From Gigaspora rosea (taxonomy: Eukaryota > Glomeromycota > Glomeromycetes > Diversisporales > Gigasporaceae): 64,000 bases of DNA. The notes beneath the pieces are model-generated. The model was not told where the DNA came from. It made no database searches and worked only from the letters and a program-made list of their open reading frames with translations. This document shows positions 12,694-24,332 of the stretch, one piece after another; within the stretch, counting starts at the first letter, position 1, and every line of letters starts with the position of its first letter. The DNA lies in contig QKWP01000132.1 of NCBI GenBank assembly GCA_003550325.1, positions 45,233 through 109,232 of the forward strand, in the 5' to 3' direction. A program made the translations under genes and the position numbers.

Positions 12694-13022
12694 CCTGCAG
12701 TTTTTTATTTTTTATTTTTTTTTTTTAGTATCAAAGTGCCCACTTTGGGGATTGGCTTTTATTCAAGATATATTAGACCCCGGCACTCTACATGGAGACA
12801 AATCTGACATTCGTACATTGACGAGGGTACAACTAGCCACACCTGCAACTTTTGGTTGCCTATTTAAGTAGCCACCCAAAGGTTCCACTCTAGCTGCCAT
12901 ACCTGTAACCCACATACTGGTGTTACCTATTTAAACCCTCTGATATTCTGCCTCCTGCCGGTCCATCTTGTATTACCGGAACACTGTTCTAAATACTAAC
13001 CGCACCCCTGCAGTTTTTTATT
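12694..13022 (-). mobile_element. About 300-bp SINE-like retroposon, copy 1
   Basis: A 16-bp direct repeat CCTGCAGTTTTTTATT bounds it (12694-12709 and 13007-13022). Just inside the left repeat is a T-rich run, meaning an A tail on the minus strand. Read on the minus strand the body contains GGGTTACAGGTATGGCAGCT and ends AGTGGGCACTTTGATAC before the A tail. A diverged copy lies on the plus strand at about 30860-31409. No clear A or B box was identified. Confidence 0.75.
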
Positions 13023-13483
13023 CTTTAGCCTTCCTTGTAATATAGATATAGTATTTGCTAATTGGTGAAAATAATTTACACACTGGGCTATATCTTATTC
13101 TCAATGCAATTATCTAGTAATCACAATAATATCAGCATATAGGCCAATGCATATCTCAATGCAGAAGAGAGAATTCTGTATATAAAACTTTTTGATAGCA
13201 AGATAGGTTATTTAACAATGCAATTATCTGACAAACAGCTTATTAGACAATTAAGAGTAGAGAGTATATTAATCATTTTTCATAGGATTTTTGCATTACT
13301 TTTCATTTTTTTGAATATTAAAAAATATTTAATTAAGTAAACTGATTTTAAAAATTAATTTAAAAGTTGTAGAATAGATTTTTCTGATTCTAATAATAGT
13401 AAAAATATTGAAATTTCATCAAGATACATGATTTAAAAATTAGATATTATTTTGTCGTATTATGATCATATAATTTTTAATTA

Positions 13484-14460
13484 CAGTCGTCTCTCTCTAT
13501 AATCACCAAGTCCGTCGCACCCTATTTTGGTGATTGTAAAAAGGTGTGACTTAAATAAAATACCTCATTATGGTCATCTATAGGCGAAATGTGGAGTGCT
13601 TCCATCTAAAATTTTTTTCTTTACTAAGTTAACGATACATGTCCACTAATTAAAAGTTGTGGAACTCATCTAATGGTAGTTAGATCATCCAAATTGGCCC
13701 AGTAGATGGCGAGTTATCAGCAAAAAACGATTGGCTGACTGTATAAAATCTCCATATAAAAAAAATTTATTTACATAAGAGATTTTATAAAGTCAGCCAA
13801 TCGTTTTTTGACAATATCCCACCATTTACTAGGTCGATCTGGATGATTTAACCACCGTTAGATGCGTCTCGACGAGCTTTACAACTTTCAATTAGTGGGC
13901 ATGTATCATTAACATAGTAAAAAAAAGTTTTGGATGGAAGCACTCCACATTTTGCATAGTGATTTTTATATGTAATCTCCGTTATGGATTTTTATATAGT
14001 CGGCCAATCGTTTTTTGACGATAACTCGCCATCTACTGGGCTGATTTGGATGATCTAACTACCATTAGATGCGTCTCGACGAGCTCTACAACTTTCAATT
14101 AGTGGACATGTATTGTTAACTTAGTAAGGAAAAAATTTTAGATGGAAGCACTCCACATTTCGCCTATAGGATTACTCTCTACTTGACAGGCGGATTATCA
14201 ATTAATAGATAATTTTAAATATATGTGAATATGAAAAATGGCCAATCAGATTATATAATCCATATTTAGTTAAAAATTGGTGACTATAATGAGGTTTTTT
14301 ATTAATAAAATTGTTAAAAAATCAAATTTTCATGGTGATAGTGATTATAAGCGATTTGTGACTATAATGGGGTTTTTTTACTATGTTTGAGTCCGTCGCA
14401 CAAATCAGGTGCTTAAATAGAGGTGTGACTATGGGGTGTGACTATAGGGAGGTCTGACTG
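13484..14460. mobile_element. Pogo-type MITE with TA duplication
   Basis: Inverted ends CAGTCGTCTCTCTCTATAAT and ...TATAGGGAGGTCTGACTG, flanked by TA at 13482-13483 and 14461-14462. The first bases match the CAGTCAGAC ends of the element at 7219. It contains no transposase. A second inverted-repeat element fills 13578-14169. Confidence 0.8.
13578..14169. mobile_element. Nested inverted-repeat element
   Basis: The ends CTATAGGCGAAATGTGGAGT and its inverse face each other, and the arms continue for more than 100 bp. A block containing GCCAATCGTTTTTTGAC recurs three times in alternating orientation, so the element looks like a partly duplicated foldback. It is noncoding. Confidence 0.7.
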
Positions 14461-14462
14461 TA

Positions 14463-15800
14463 ATAATTTTGTATAACCCTAAAGAATTTGAAGTTATTTT
14501 AGAAAATTTTACAATATATGTATACAAGTATAGTTTTTTTAGATATTTTATCTATTAAAATTTTTACTCTATAAAGAATATAATTTAATCTATTTACTAC
14601 AAAAATTTGATAAAGATTAAATAAATTTTATTAATAGTATATGTTTATTTTTACAAAAATTATGCTATAACACTAAGGTTATATAAAAATAATTAATATC
14701 TCTAATCTTTAATTATATCATTTTGGAAATAAAAAGTTTATTTTTAACAATACCAAATGGCATATCTTAGTAGGCAATCTAATAGGTTTGATACAAATTT
14801 ATTAAATCAGAACCCCAGATATATAGTACAGAAATTATATGTTACACATTTTAGCAAAACTTAAGAAGCAAAAAAACAGGGTATGGCAATTATTTGGAAT
14901 TTAATAGTCCAATTTAAATGAACTTTTTTGAATAAAAAGTTATTTAAATAAATAGGGAATTGCTATTCGCACTATGGATTTTTGCTATTCACACCATGGT
15001 ACATGTAGATCACCTCGATTTTGTCACTTAAATATTTTAACTTTTAAAAACTTTTGTTAATATTATCTCTATAAGTTCTTGATCAAATTTAATAAATTTT
15101 TTTTATTTGAATTCTATGAATTCATAGAATTAAAATAAAAAAATTTTCATCAAATTTGATCAAGAACTTATGGAAATGTCTTTGATAAAGTTTCTGTAAA
15201 CAATTTCAATGCAGCTTCTTTGTAATATGTTTTTTTGTTTTTTCAAAATAACCTACTGTTTAGTGATAATTTACAAGAAATTTTACTATGCTAACTAAAA
15301 AAAATTTTATAACAAGACTTGTAGCACATATCTGAACTAATAGAATTTCAAATTTTATAAAAAATATTAAAAACTTGTAAAGATATTACCATTTTTGTAA
15401 ATTTTGATATATATGTTTTCACAAGTTTTCCCCTAAACTTCAAATGCTTTCATAAGCATTTTTTTAAAATAAAACCTCCAAAATGTGACTTACTAAGTTG
15501 ATAGAATAGGTATTCGAAAGTCTTCAGTAAAATTTCATCAAAAATGAATTAATATTGAATAAGTTATAATGATTTTTCAATTTGCTTCCAGATTTAGAAT
15601 TTTTTAAAATTTTTAATTTTGATGAAAACAAAAAAATCACCATCACAGGCTAGATTTTTATAAGTTCAAATGAAACAAGTTACTGCGCACTAATATAATC
15701 AATAGAGAATATGCTAAAATTTTGTTTTATAAAATTTCAAGTTATTTGGTTAAATATTCATTTTATAATAGTTTTTTCATTTGGTGCAGCTTTTTTATAA
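14463..15800. other. AT-rich spacer with one long palindrome
   Basis: No gene seen. At about 15072-15172 a near-perfect palindrome of about 100 bp has outer arms ATAAGTTCTTGATCAAATTT and is centred on CTATGAATTCATAG. It is the same type as the palindromes at 16019, 16216 and 16412. Confidence 0.65.
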
Positions 15801-16824
15801 TAGGTTCTTCTAGGCATCTCTAGCTAGAGATATATAACTTATATATCTCTGGCCTTTCAACCAATTAAAATTAAAAAAGTCATGTGATCTCTATTTTGTC
15901 GATCACTAGATCGGTAAGAATGCTGGACAGATCAACTACTTTTGTATAACCCAGAATTACGATCTCTTGGATATCGGTTGAACAATTTACAGAAAAAAAT
16001 AAAAAATTTTTTATTCGAATTCTATGGATCCATAGAATTCAAATAAAAAAATTCTCATCAAATTCGGTCAGGTGGTTGTGGAAATATCTTCGCTCAAATT
16101 TTTTAAAAAATCGGCGCAGCTTCTATTTTGATAAACGTTTTGACTTTTCTTTAACTTTTAGCGAAAATAGCTCCGCAACCAACTGACTGAATTCGATAAA
16201 AATTTTTTTATTCAAATTCTATGGATCCATAGAATTCGAATAAAAAATTTTCATTGAATTCGGTCAGTTGGTTGCGGAGATATCTTCGATCAAATTTTTT
16301 AAAAAAATCAGTGTGGCTTTTATTTTGATAGACATTTTGACTTTTCTCTAACTTTGAGCGAAGTTACCTCTACAACTACTTGACCAAACTCAATGAAAAT
16401 TTTTTTATTTGAATTCTATGGATCTATAGAATTCAAATAAAAAAATTTTTGCCAAGTTTGGCCAAGTGGTTGTGGAGGTAGGGATCCAAACTATAACCCG
16501 GGTAACCGTGTACCTGATGACCCGAACCGTAAAATTTGCCAACCGGATTATTTTTTGACAAACCGGGTGACCCGTTTTACAACAGGTAACACGATAATAA
16601 ACGGGTGACCCGTTTTACAACGGGTAACACGATAATAAGCGGGTGGCCCATTTTACAACAGGTGGCCTGGTTGGTAAATTTGATTGATATATCGATACGT
16701 ATCGATTAAGATAATTTAAGATCAGGGACTAATATAAATTTTATAGACTCATACGTACATTTCTGGTTGTATACGGAAATATGATACTTTCAAAGTCCGT
16801 CACTTTTAAGATAATCACTTTTTC

Positions 16825-17008
16825 TAGGGATTGGGACTGTTATTCGTTTAACCGCGATTAATCGTTTATTTATTTTATACGGTTAAACGAGTAAAGGTTT
16901 TAATAAACGATTAAAAACCGTTAAATTATTCGCTCAATCGTTTTAAAATTTTATACAATTAATCGCGATTAATCGTATAAAATTCTAAACCTATGGTTCC
17001 AATCCCTA
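16825..17008. mobile_element. Nested 184-bp hAT-like MITE with CGATTAATCG motif
   Basis: The inverted ends TAGGGATTGGGAC and GGTTCCAATCCCTA enclose repeated palindromic blocks such as TTAATCGCGATTAATCG. The flanks ACTTTTTC and CCTTAATT do not form a clean duplication. Confidence 0.65.
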
Positions 17009-17029
17009 CCTTAATTCTCTATTTTAGTA

Positions 17030-17570
17030 GTCGTTTATCGTTACAATTCTGGACTTACAAAAGAAAGAAATAAGGCGAGTTTTCACTTTATTTATTTATT
17101 TGTTTATTCGTAATTAACCTACCTATTCTTGCCGTTACCATTCGTCGTTTCAATTCCGGTCTTAACAAAAAGAAGAATTTGAGAGGTGAGTCTCCTTGAT
17201 TCCGGTTATCACTCATCGTTTCGATTTGACCTACAAAAGAAAGAAATAAGGGGAGTCTTTATTTTATTTATTTATTTTCATAATTTACTTACCTCTTCAT
17301 CATCATTCGTCATTCTGATTCCGGACCTATAAAAGAAGAATTTGAAAGTGAGTTCTTATTTTTTTTTCTAAATTATTTATTCATTTATCTATCTTATAAT
17401 TTATTTACCTTGCCTTTGATTCTGGTGGTTTACTGCTCCAATTCCGAATCTACAGAAAAAAAGAAATGAGGTGAGTCTTGATTTTATTTATTTATTTATT
17501 TATCTTATTTTTTTTCCTAATTTACTTACCTTTTCTTGCCATCGTCTTTTGTCGTTCTAATTTCAGATAC
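17030..17570 (+). repeat. Minisatellite of roughly 125-bp units
   Basis: Four to five imperfect tandem units, each with an ATTCGTCGTTTCAATTCCGG-like block, then AAGAAGAATTTGA, GGTGAGTC and an ATTTATTTATTT tract. It lies within the hAT derivative at 16479-17796. Confidence 0.7.
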
Positions 17571-18040
17571 TTTTCGACCAAATAGTTACCCTTCATATTT
17601 TATATGGGTTAAACGATTATATCCTCAGGTAATTAGTTATTTATACGGGTCACCCGAATTCATTCGGGTCATCCGAATTCACCCGGGTTACCCGATTATA
17701 TTTGGGTGACCCGTTTTAGTTTCGGGTACCCAGTTGGAAAAGACGGTTGACCCGACGGGTCACGGGTAGAAATTTTCAAACCGGTTTGGAACCCTATGTG
17801 GAGGTAACTTTGCTCAAAGGTTTAAAATTTTTAATTTTTCTTTTTTGTAAATCGTTCAACCGATGTCCAAGAGATCATTATTCTGGGTTACACAAAAGTA
17901 GTCGACCTGTTCAGCGTTCTTACACGATCAAGTGATTGACAAAAATAGAGATCACGTGACTTTTTTTAATTTTAATTGGTTGAAAGTCCAGAGATATATA
18001 AGTTATATATCTTTAGCTAGAGATGTCTAGAAGAACCCTA

Positions 18041-20063
18041 TATTAAAAGTTAATTTTTTATTAAACAAATTAAACATAATTATTAAGTAAAATTTGGTTA
18101 GTATAACAAATCACATATAATACTAAATTTTCACAAATTTTTAATAAATTTTGAATAAAATATTATTATTAAATATTAAAGTTAAATTATTAAAATAAAA
18201 TTAACAAATTACCAAATAAAGTAATTTTGATTACTACATATAGTAATTACCAAATATTTTTTAAAAATTATAAAACTTTTATGATATGTATAATTTGTTA
18301 TAATAAATAAAAATTGCTAGTTTATTAATAAAAAATTAAGTTTATATATTACTATATTTTAGTAATACTATTTACTATGAAACTATATTAAAATTTAAAA
18401 AATCGGTTCAATATAAATTTTACTTAAATTTAATTATTTTATAAACTGTAGTATAGAATTTTTTAAACTTTTTTTTATTTAGAAAATATAGATTTAATTA
18501 ATTTATATTTTTATTTTTAGCCCAATATCTTATTTATTTATTTTTATATTTATTTTTAAAAACTGCCCACAATAATATGACCAACCTACTGCATAATTTT
18601 AAATCTTTATGTTAATAACTAAATATAGTGTACTTGTTAAAAAAAAGTACCAAATGATTATATTTTATTATTTCACTCAATAAATTGAATTCATATATCT
18701 AAATAAATCGCATTGAATGCAATTTAAATCTTAAGGCAATCTATTAAGAGTAGTAACATATATTACATAATATTATTTTACTATACCCTCTACCCTCTTT
18801 CCCTATATAAGAGCAATTTGATTGGCTATTATGAACTTCTATATTTAACATAAGATTTCAGAGACTCTCCCTCCCTCTAAAATATTATGTAATATTTGTC
18901 ACTACCCTGATAGTGATAAAAAATAGTTTATGTATTTTTACTTGATTTGTTCTATAATATGATCTTATATACCTCTGAGTAATACGAATACCATAGTTAC
19001 ATTCCTGTTATTTGATTTTTTAGTTTTATTAAATTCAATAAATTTGGTTTTATTAAATTCAGTTTTTTGGGTTTATTTGGGTTTATTAAATTCAATAAAT
19101 CCAGATTTATTAAATCTGAATATTGAGTTGAACTGGTTTTAAATTTAGGTGCAACAATTTAGTTCTAACTTCTATTACTACTATTAGAATCCAAGAATAT
19201 GCTCTACAATATTTGTTGGTTGAAGAAAAAATACTAGCTTAGTAAAAACTCTGTTATTGCTCTAACAGTCCCAGATTTCTAAAATTTAAATTAATTGATT
19301 TTTTCTAATTGTATTATATATAATAATATATGCAGTCCTGTTTGGTATATAGATTACAAATTAAACATTTTTAAATTTGTATCACTTTATAAAAATCTAT
19401 AATGCATAAATTCTTAAATCAACAAATAAAATTGATAATTTTTAAAATATTATAAAAAAATAACTAGTATAGCTAAAACAATTTTTTTTTATATAAAAAT
19501 ACAGAAAGCACTTTAAAAATAAAGTTATATAATTTGTTTTTTAATTTATTAAGTTTAAATACTTTATAAAGGTTTAAAGTTAACTATTTTTATTACAGTA
19601 ATAAACCTAAAATTTGGCCACTATAATTTTGATCAGAATTATTATAATTCTGAAAAAAGTATTATAATTCTGTGAGAATTAGAAAAAATTTAATTTATAC
19701 AGTTTTTTTTTTATTATTTGTTAAATTTACTACAATTTATTGGCTTTAACCAAATATTAAGTTAAGGGTTCTATATTGTAGTTTTTTTTTTTATTTTCAA
19801 AATTTATTGCAATTTTATTGGCTCTGATCCAACTTCTGACCCAACCCAAAATTTGGCTATATATAGAACTTGCTAATTTAAGAGTTCCGATATTGTAGTA
19901 ATTTTATTTTAATAATATTTTTATACTTTTAAAATCAAATATAAATTAAAAATAATTTTTATTTTTATTAATTTTATTATTATATTATAAATTTGTATTT
20001 TTAATTATTTTTTTTTATTGTACTAACTTTATTATAGCAAATTTGACAAAATATAAGTTTTGG
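18041..20063. other. AT-rich spacer
   Basis: Very AT-rich with long A and T runs, and no gene recognised. About 18751-18906 holds a weak inverted-repeat pair around ATTACATAATATT with pyrimidine tracts, perhaps an old MITE. Confidence 0.6.
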
Positions 20064-20066
20064 TAA

Positions 20067-20231
20067 GGGGCGTGCTATTTATTATGTGATATTTTTTACT
20101 TAGTAGCCACCCTATCCATGTATGGTGTGATCACTTTATCTAATTCTAATTGATTAATATAATATATAGACATGATCACTACCTCTGACCATGTATCTAT
20201 GGTAAAAATCATGTGATAAATGGCATGTCTC
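20067..20231. mobile_element. 165-bp Harbinger-type MITE, copy 1
   Basis: Flanked by TAA (20064-20066 and 20232-20234). The left end GGGGCGTGCTATTTATTATG faces an inverted right end. The trinucleotide TWA duplication and G-rich end fit PIF/Harbinger-type MITEs. Copy 2 at 23398 has the same length in opposite orientation. Confidence 0.75.
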
Positions 20232-21764
20232 TAAAGTTAATTTATACAAAATTTATATATATATAACTTACACTAAAATTTTGAATAAAAAATATTATTA
20301 TTAAAGTATATTTTAGCAAAGTTTTAGTAAAAATTATTATTTATTGTTGTAAAAAAATTTTTTTAAACTGTGCTAAATTTAGTATAAAGAGCTTATAAAT
20401 ACCTATTAATTAATATAATTATTACAAATTTTATATTTAAAAATTTTATTTACTGAAAGTTAAATTTTATTTTATTTTTTATTTTTTATTTTTTTTAATT
20501 TTAGGCAGTCTTGCTAACACTTTTTATTAAGAGAATTGTATAGTTAAACTAAACAAATAGTTATTTAAATTGTAAGTTTGACATTATCTGATATTTCACT
20601 TATTTCAGTAAATTTTTAAATATGATCTGCTGTACTGCTGTACTGCTCTCATCTTGGTTTGAACAAATATGGCTTATCATGACTGGTCACTTTTTTAACC
20701 TCTTTCTTTTAGCTTCTTGAGTAGAAGGATTCTACTAGAAAAAAAATAAATATAAAACAAAAAAAAAGGAAAATGATAAAAGGAGTATAATCTATACAAC
20801 CTAAATGAAAGACCAAAATAATAATGAAAAATAAAATTGGAAAGAAAAAAAAAAAGGCAAAATAAAACAATACATGATAGTACAATATTATGTTATAGAC
20901 AGACAAAAAAATGAAATAAAATAAAATAAAATAAAATCAAATATAAAAATTATATAATACTGCATAGAAATAATGAAAAATAAAATTGGAAAGAAAAAAA
21001 AAAAGGCAAAATAAAACAATACATGATAGTACAATATTATGTTATAGACAGACAAAAAAATGAAATAAAATAAAATAAAATAAAATCAAATATAAAAATT
21101 ATATAATACTGCATAGAGAAAAACTCTGCTAAAGTATTATATATATATATAATGAAAGAAATTTTGTTTAACTATTCCTTCATAATATTTACGTGTTATT
21201 CATTGTTTATTTTATAGAACCCAAAACTTACTCGTGACTTGGCTCCAATTTGGTAAGTACAATTCTAATTTGGAAGTAATAAAATTGTTAATCTTTTGGA
21301 TGGGTAAGCTAGATTCTCCACTTTTTGACAAAATTTTGAAAAGACCAAAGGAGAGTAAAATATGGTACTTGTATCAAATTTAAAAGAAGATAAATTAAAG
21401 AAAAAACTTATTTTCTTGTTGTTTTCTGTTGTTTTGCCACAGGTTATCATTAACAAAGGAGCTTCTTAGCTTTTTACCAAAATTTCTCATACATAGATAC
21501 CAGATCTCCTGCTTTTGGTTTGTATGCCAAATATACAAAGGAGTCCTCTATCTAGTGGTTGATCTTTATAAAACCGTTTTCTGTATTATCCTAGTACACA
21601 TTATATATAGGCTACTCTACAACAAAAACTTTTTGTTTTTTTCTGTTAGAAAATTTGGTTCAGATAATCATTAGGAAGAGTTTTACTTTCTTAATTTATT
21701 TATATAATAAATTTTTATATGAACATATAAAATTTACTAGCTAATCTTTCCCAAACAGTAGATT
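20232..21764. other. AT-rich spacer with a tandem duplication
   Basis: No gene recognised. 20640-20655 has a short CTGTACTGCTGTACTG repeat, and 20820-21116 is a perfect tandem duplication listed separately. Open frames of 60-80 codons here are low-complexity. Confidence 0.6.
20820..21116 (+). repeat. Perfect tandem duplication, 149-bp unit
   Basis: Unit 20820-20968 is repeated immediately at 20969-21116 with no difference seen, including a run of AAAAT repeats and an A11-type run. This is a very recent duplication or an assembly artefact. Confidence 0.9.
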
Positions 21765-21772
21765 GTAAGCTA

Positions 21773-23263
21773 TAGTGTTCTGCATGGATTAGATTGGATA
21801 GATCTTTTAAAAATCTGGATTTAATCTGAAAAACCAGATCAAATCCAAGTTTCAGATTCAAATCCAAATAAGAAAGATCTGAATCTGGATCCAGATCTGA
21901 TAATTGATAATGCTTTTTCTTAAAATTTGCACTTATTTACTTAATTACTTTGATGTTTTTTTAATTATTATAATATTTTTTAATTATTATGATATTTTTT
22001 ATTATTGGTATTACAATATTTTTTTTAATTATTACTTCAAATTGTTAATAATTTATTAAATCATAACTTTTAAAAAACTTTGAACCAATTTATTTTTAAG
22101 TTCCAAGCAAATATTTTATGATTTAAATAAAAATTATAAAAAAATTACAAGTTTACTAAAACACATCACTGGTGCCAATACTACAATAATTTTTACTAAT
22201 CATATTTTTAAATACAGTATAATGTAAAGATCTTGTATAATATAAATTTTTTGCTATTTTGCTATTTTTTTAAAAAATATCTTCTAACTCAAAATTTTAT
22301 CTATGAAACTACCTTTTTTTTTAAAAAAAAAATTTCTTATGAAATTTTACTATATACTATGCCTCACCCTAATCCTTAACTATTAACTCTTACTTAATAT
22401 TTTTTAAGTTCAATTTTTGTTTATTTTTTATTATTATACTACATACTGGTGTTGAAAACTAGTAGTGCATTTTAGTAAACTTGAAAAATTAATATTATTC
22501 TTAGATATACCAATTTTTATTTACTGATTTCGAAGAATTTTTCTTTATACTTATGCATATTACAAGCTACTTTGTTTAAATCTGTGAATAACAGATTATT
22601 TTTACCTGTTATATAATAAGTATTTCTAAGTTTTTAATGCAAATGATTTATTATATCTGCTATTATACAATAATATTTGATTTTTCATATTTGCTTATTA
22701 TAAAAAGATAGATTCATAACTTTTTAATACAAATATAATATCTGGTTCAATCTCTAATGATTTATTTAAATTAGCATGATTCATTATATCTGCTTAAGTA
22801 TGATTTAAATATAGATTTAGTAAAAAATTGCATGATTTAGAACTATTGAAAATAATATTAAGTTATATATATATAGTTTATTTAGTTTTCTCTATCATAA
22901 CCTTAATTATCAAAAAGTTTTTTGGTATCAGAAAAAAGTTTCTTTTAAAAAAAGTTCTATTCAATATCATAACACATAATGCAAAGTTCTTTATATTAAA
23001 AAATAAAATTTATTATTATAACATTTCTTTTTTTTATAAACGTTAGAGATTAGAAGGCTTAGAAGCTTAAAAAATTTAGAATATTTAGAAAACTTAAAAA
23101 AGCATTTAAAATTTATTTAATGGTTTAGAGATAAAAAAATTATTTTCAGCCAATTATTGTTTATTATTTAAACAGATCCAACAGATCTATCAGATCAGAT
23201 TTCAATATGGATTTGGATTTGTAAAACCTATAAATCATAGATCTGAATTTGATTTGAATACTA
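21773..23263. mobile_element. Degenerate hAT-like element, AGATCTGA family
   Basis: The left end is TAGTGTTC and the right end GAATACTA. The flanks GTAAGCTA (21765-21772) and GTAATCCA (23264-23271) match at 6 of 8. Subterminal regions at both ends carry repeated AGATCTGA and AAATCCA blocks. The middle is plain AT-rich DNA. The call rests on this combined pattern. Confidence 0.5.
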
Positions 23264-23397
23264 GTAATCCAAATTATTAATTGAAAACCCAACTAGTTAG
23301 CAACTTTTTAACTAATTGATTTAAAAAAAAATTAAACAACTTATTAATTTATTATTAACTAATTTCAATTGATAGTTATCAACTAGTTATTAACTTA

Positions 23398-23562
23398 GGG
23401 GCATGCCATTTATTATGTAATTTTTACCATGGATACATGGTCAGAGGTAGTGATCATATCTATATATTATATTAATCAATTAGAATTAGATAAAATGATC
23501 ACACCATACATGGGTAGAGGTGGCTACTAAGTAAAAATATTATGTAATAAATGGCACGCCCC
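23398..23562. mobile_element. 165-bp Harbinger-type MITE, copy 2
   Basis: The inverted partner of 20067-20231, starting GGGGCATGCCATTTATTATG and ending GGCACGCCCC. The left flank is TTA and the right flank TTG, so one flank base has probably mutated. Confidence 0.75.
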
Positions 23563-23565
23563 TTG

Positions 23566-24245
23566 CTATAATTTATATTAATCTACTAAACAACTATTAT
23601 GATTAATTGTAATGATATAACAGAAATTACAACTATTGATTGATAACTAATTATGCTTCTTAGATTAAAATATATCTGGTACTGTATGTAGTTTTTTATT
23701 TCAAATTTGCCAGATTTCAATATGTTTTATACCAAATAGATATTCTCTAAAGCATAAAGGTACTATTCTTCATATATAATATAAATTGCTCAAGTACCAA
23801 TTATAGAGTTAGTACTTTATTTACAGTTGTTATTTTTTAATTTTCACAGATTGAAAAATTATTTAGATGATTCTTGAGGTAACTAATTAATAATAATAAA
23901 TAATAGTAAATGTAGTTCATATTTATTAATGATATTAAAAATTTTAAGTGGTTCTTTTAGTATCACATTTTATTTTTTTTTTTAATTATACTTGAATCAT
24001 TTATATAATATTTGAATTAATTTTTTTTTAAATCAATACTGAATATTAAATTATATTAAATCTATTATTAAATGATAGGTTTAACTATTTTTAATCAAGT
24101 TTATAGTACATAGTAAGGCTTGGATCCATTATTTGTTTTCATATAAATTTAACAGATATTCATCAGATTTTATTATTAAATTTAGTATACAAATCTAAAT
24201 TCTATATTGTATCATAGTTATAATATTTTAAAAATATAGATAAAC
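23566..24245. other. AT-rich spacer
   Basis: I see no gene, terminal repeat or tandem structure beyond A and T tracts. Confidence 0.6.
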
Positions 24246-24332
24246 AATCTATATCTTTTTTTTTTCAGTTACAAGGCGAGGTTATGCCTCGGTCTTTTTA
24301 TTAAGTATAGTGATCATTACAACATCCTTGAC

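Larger units (their letters stand above)
16479..17796. mobile_element. Non-autonomous hAT element, GGGTGACCCG family
   Basis: An 8-bp duplication TGTGGAGG (16471-16478 and 17797-17804) flanks TAGGGATCCAAAC...GTTTGGAACCCTA, fitting hAT ends. Subterminal regions at both ends carry arrays of GGGTGACCCG-like palindromes. The left end closely resembles that of the transposase-bearing element at 24333, so this is probably its non-autonomous derivative. The interior holds a nested 184-bp element and a minisatellite. It encodes no transposase. Confidence 0.92.
15801..18040. mobile_element. Foldback element with internal palindromes, host of a hAT insertion
   Basis: The ends TAGGTTCTTCTAGGCATCTC and the inverse of TAGGGTTCTTCTAGACATCT start inverted arms of about 200 bp. 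The left half contains repeating units of about 197 bp, each with a long hairpin centred on GGATCC. A hAT element (16479-17796) sits inside, so the original was about 914 bp. Flanks TTTTATAA and TATTAAAA match only 6 of 8, so the target duplication is uncertain. Confidence 0.75.
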
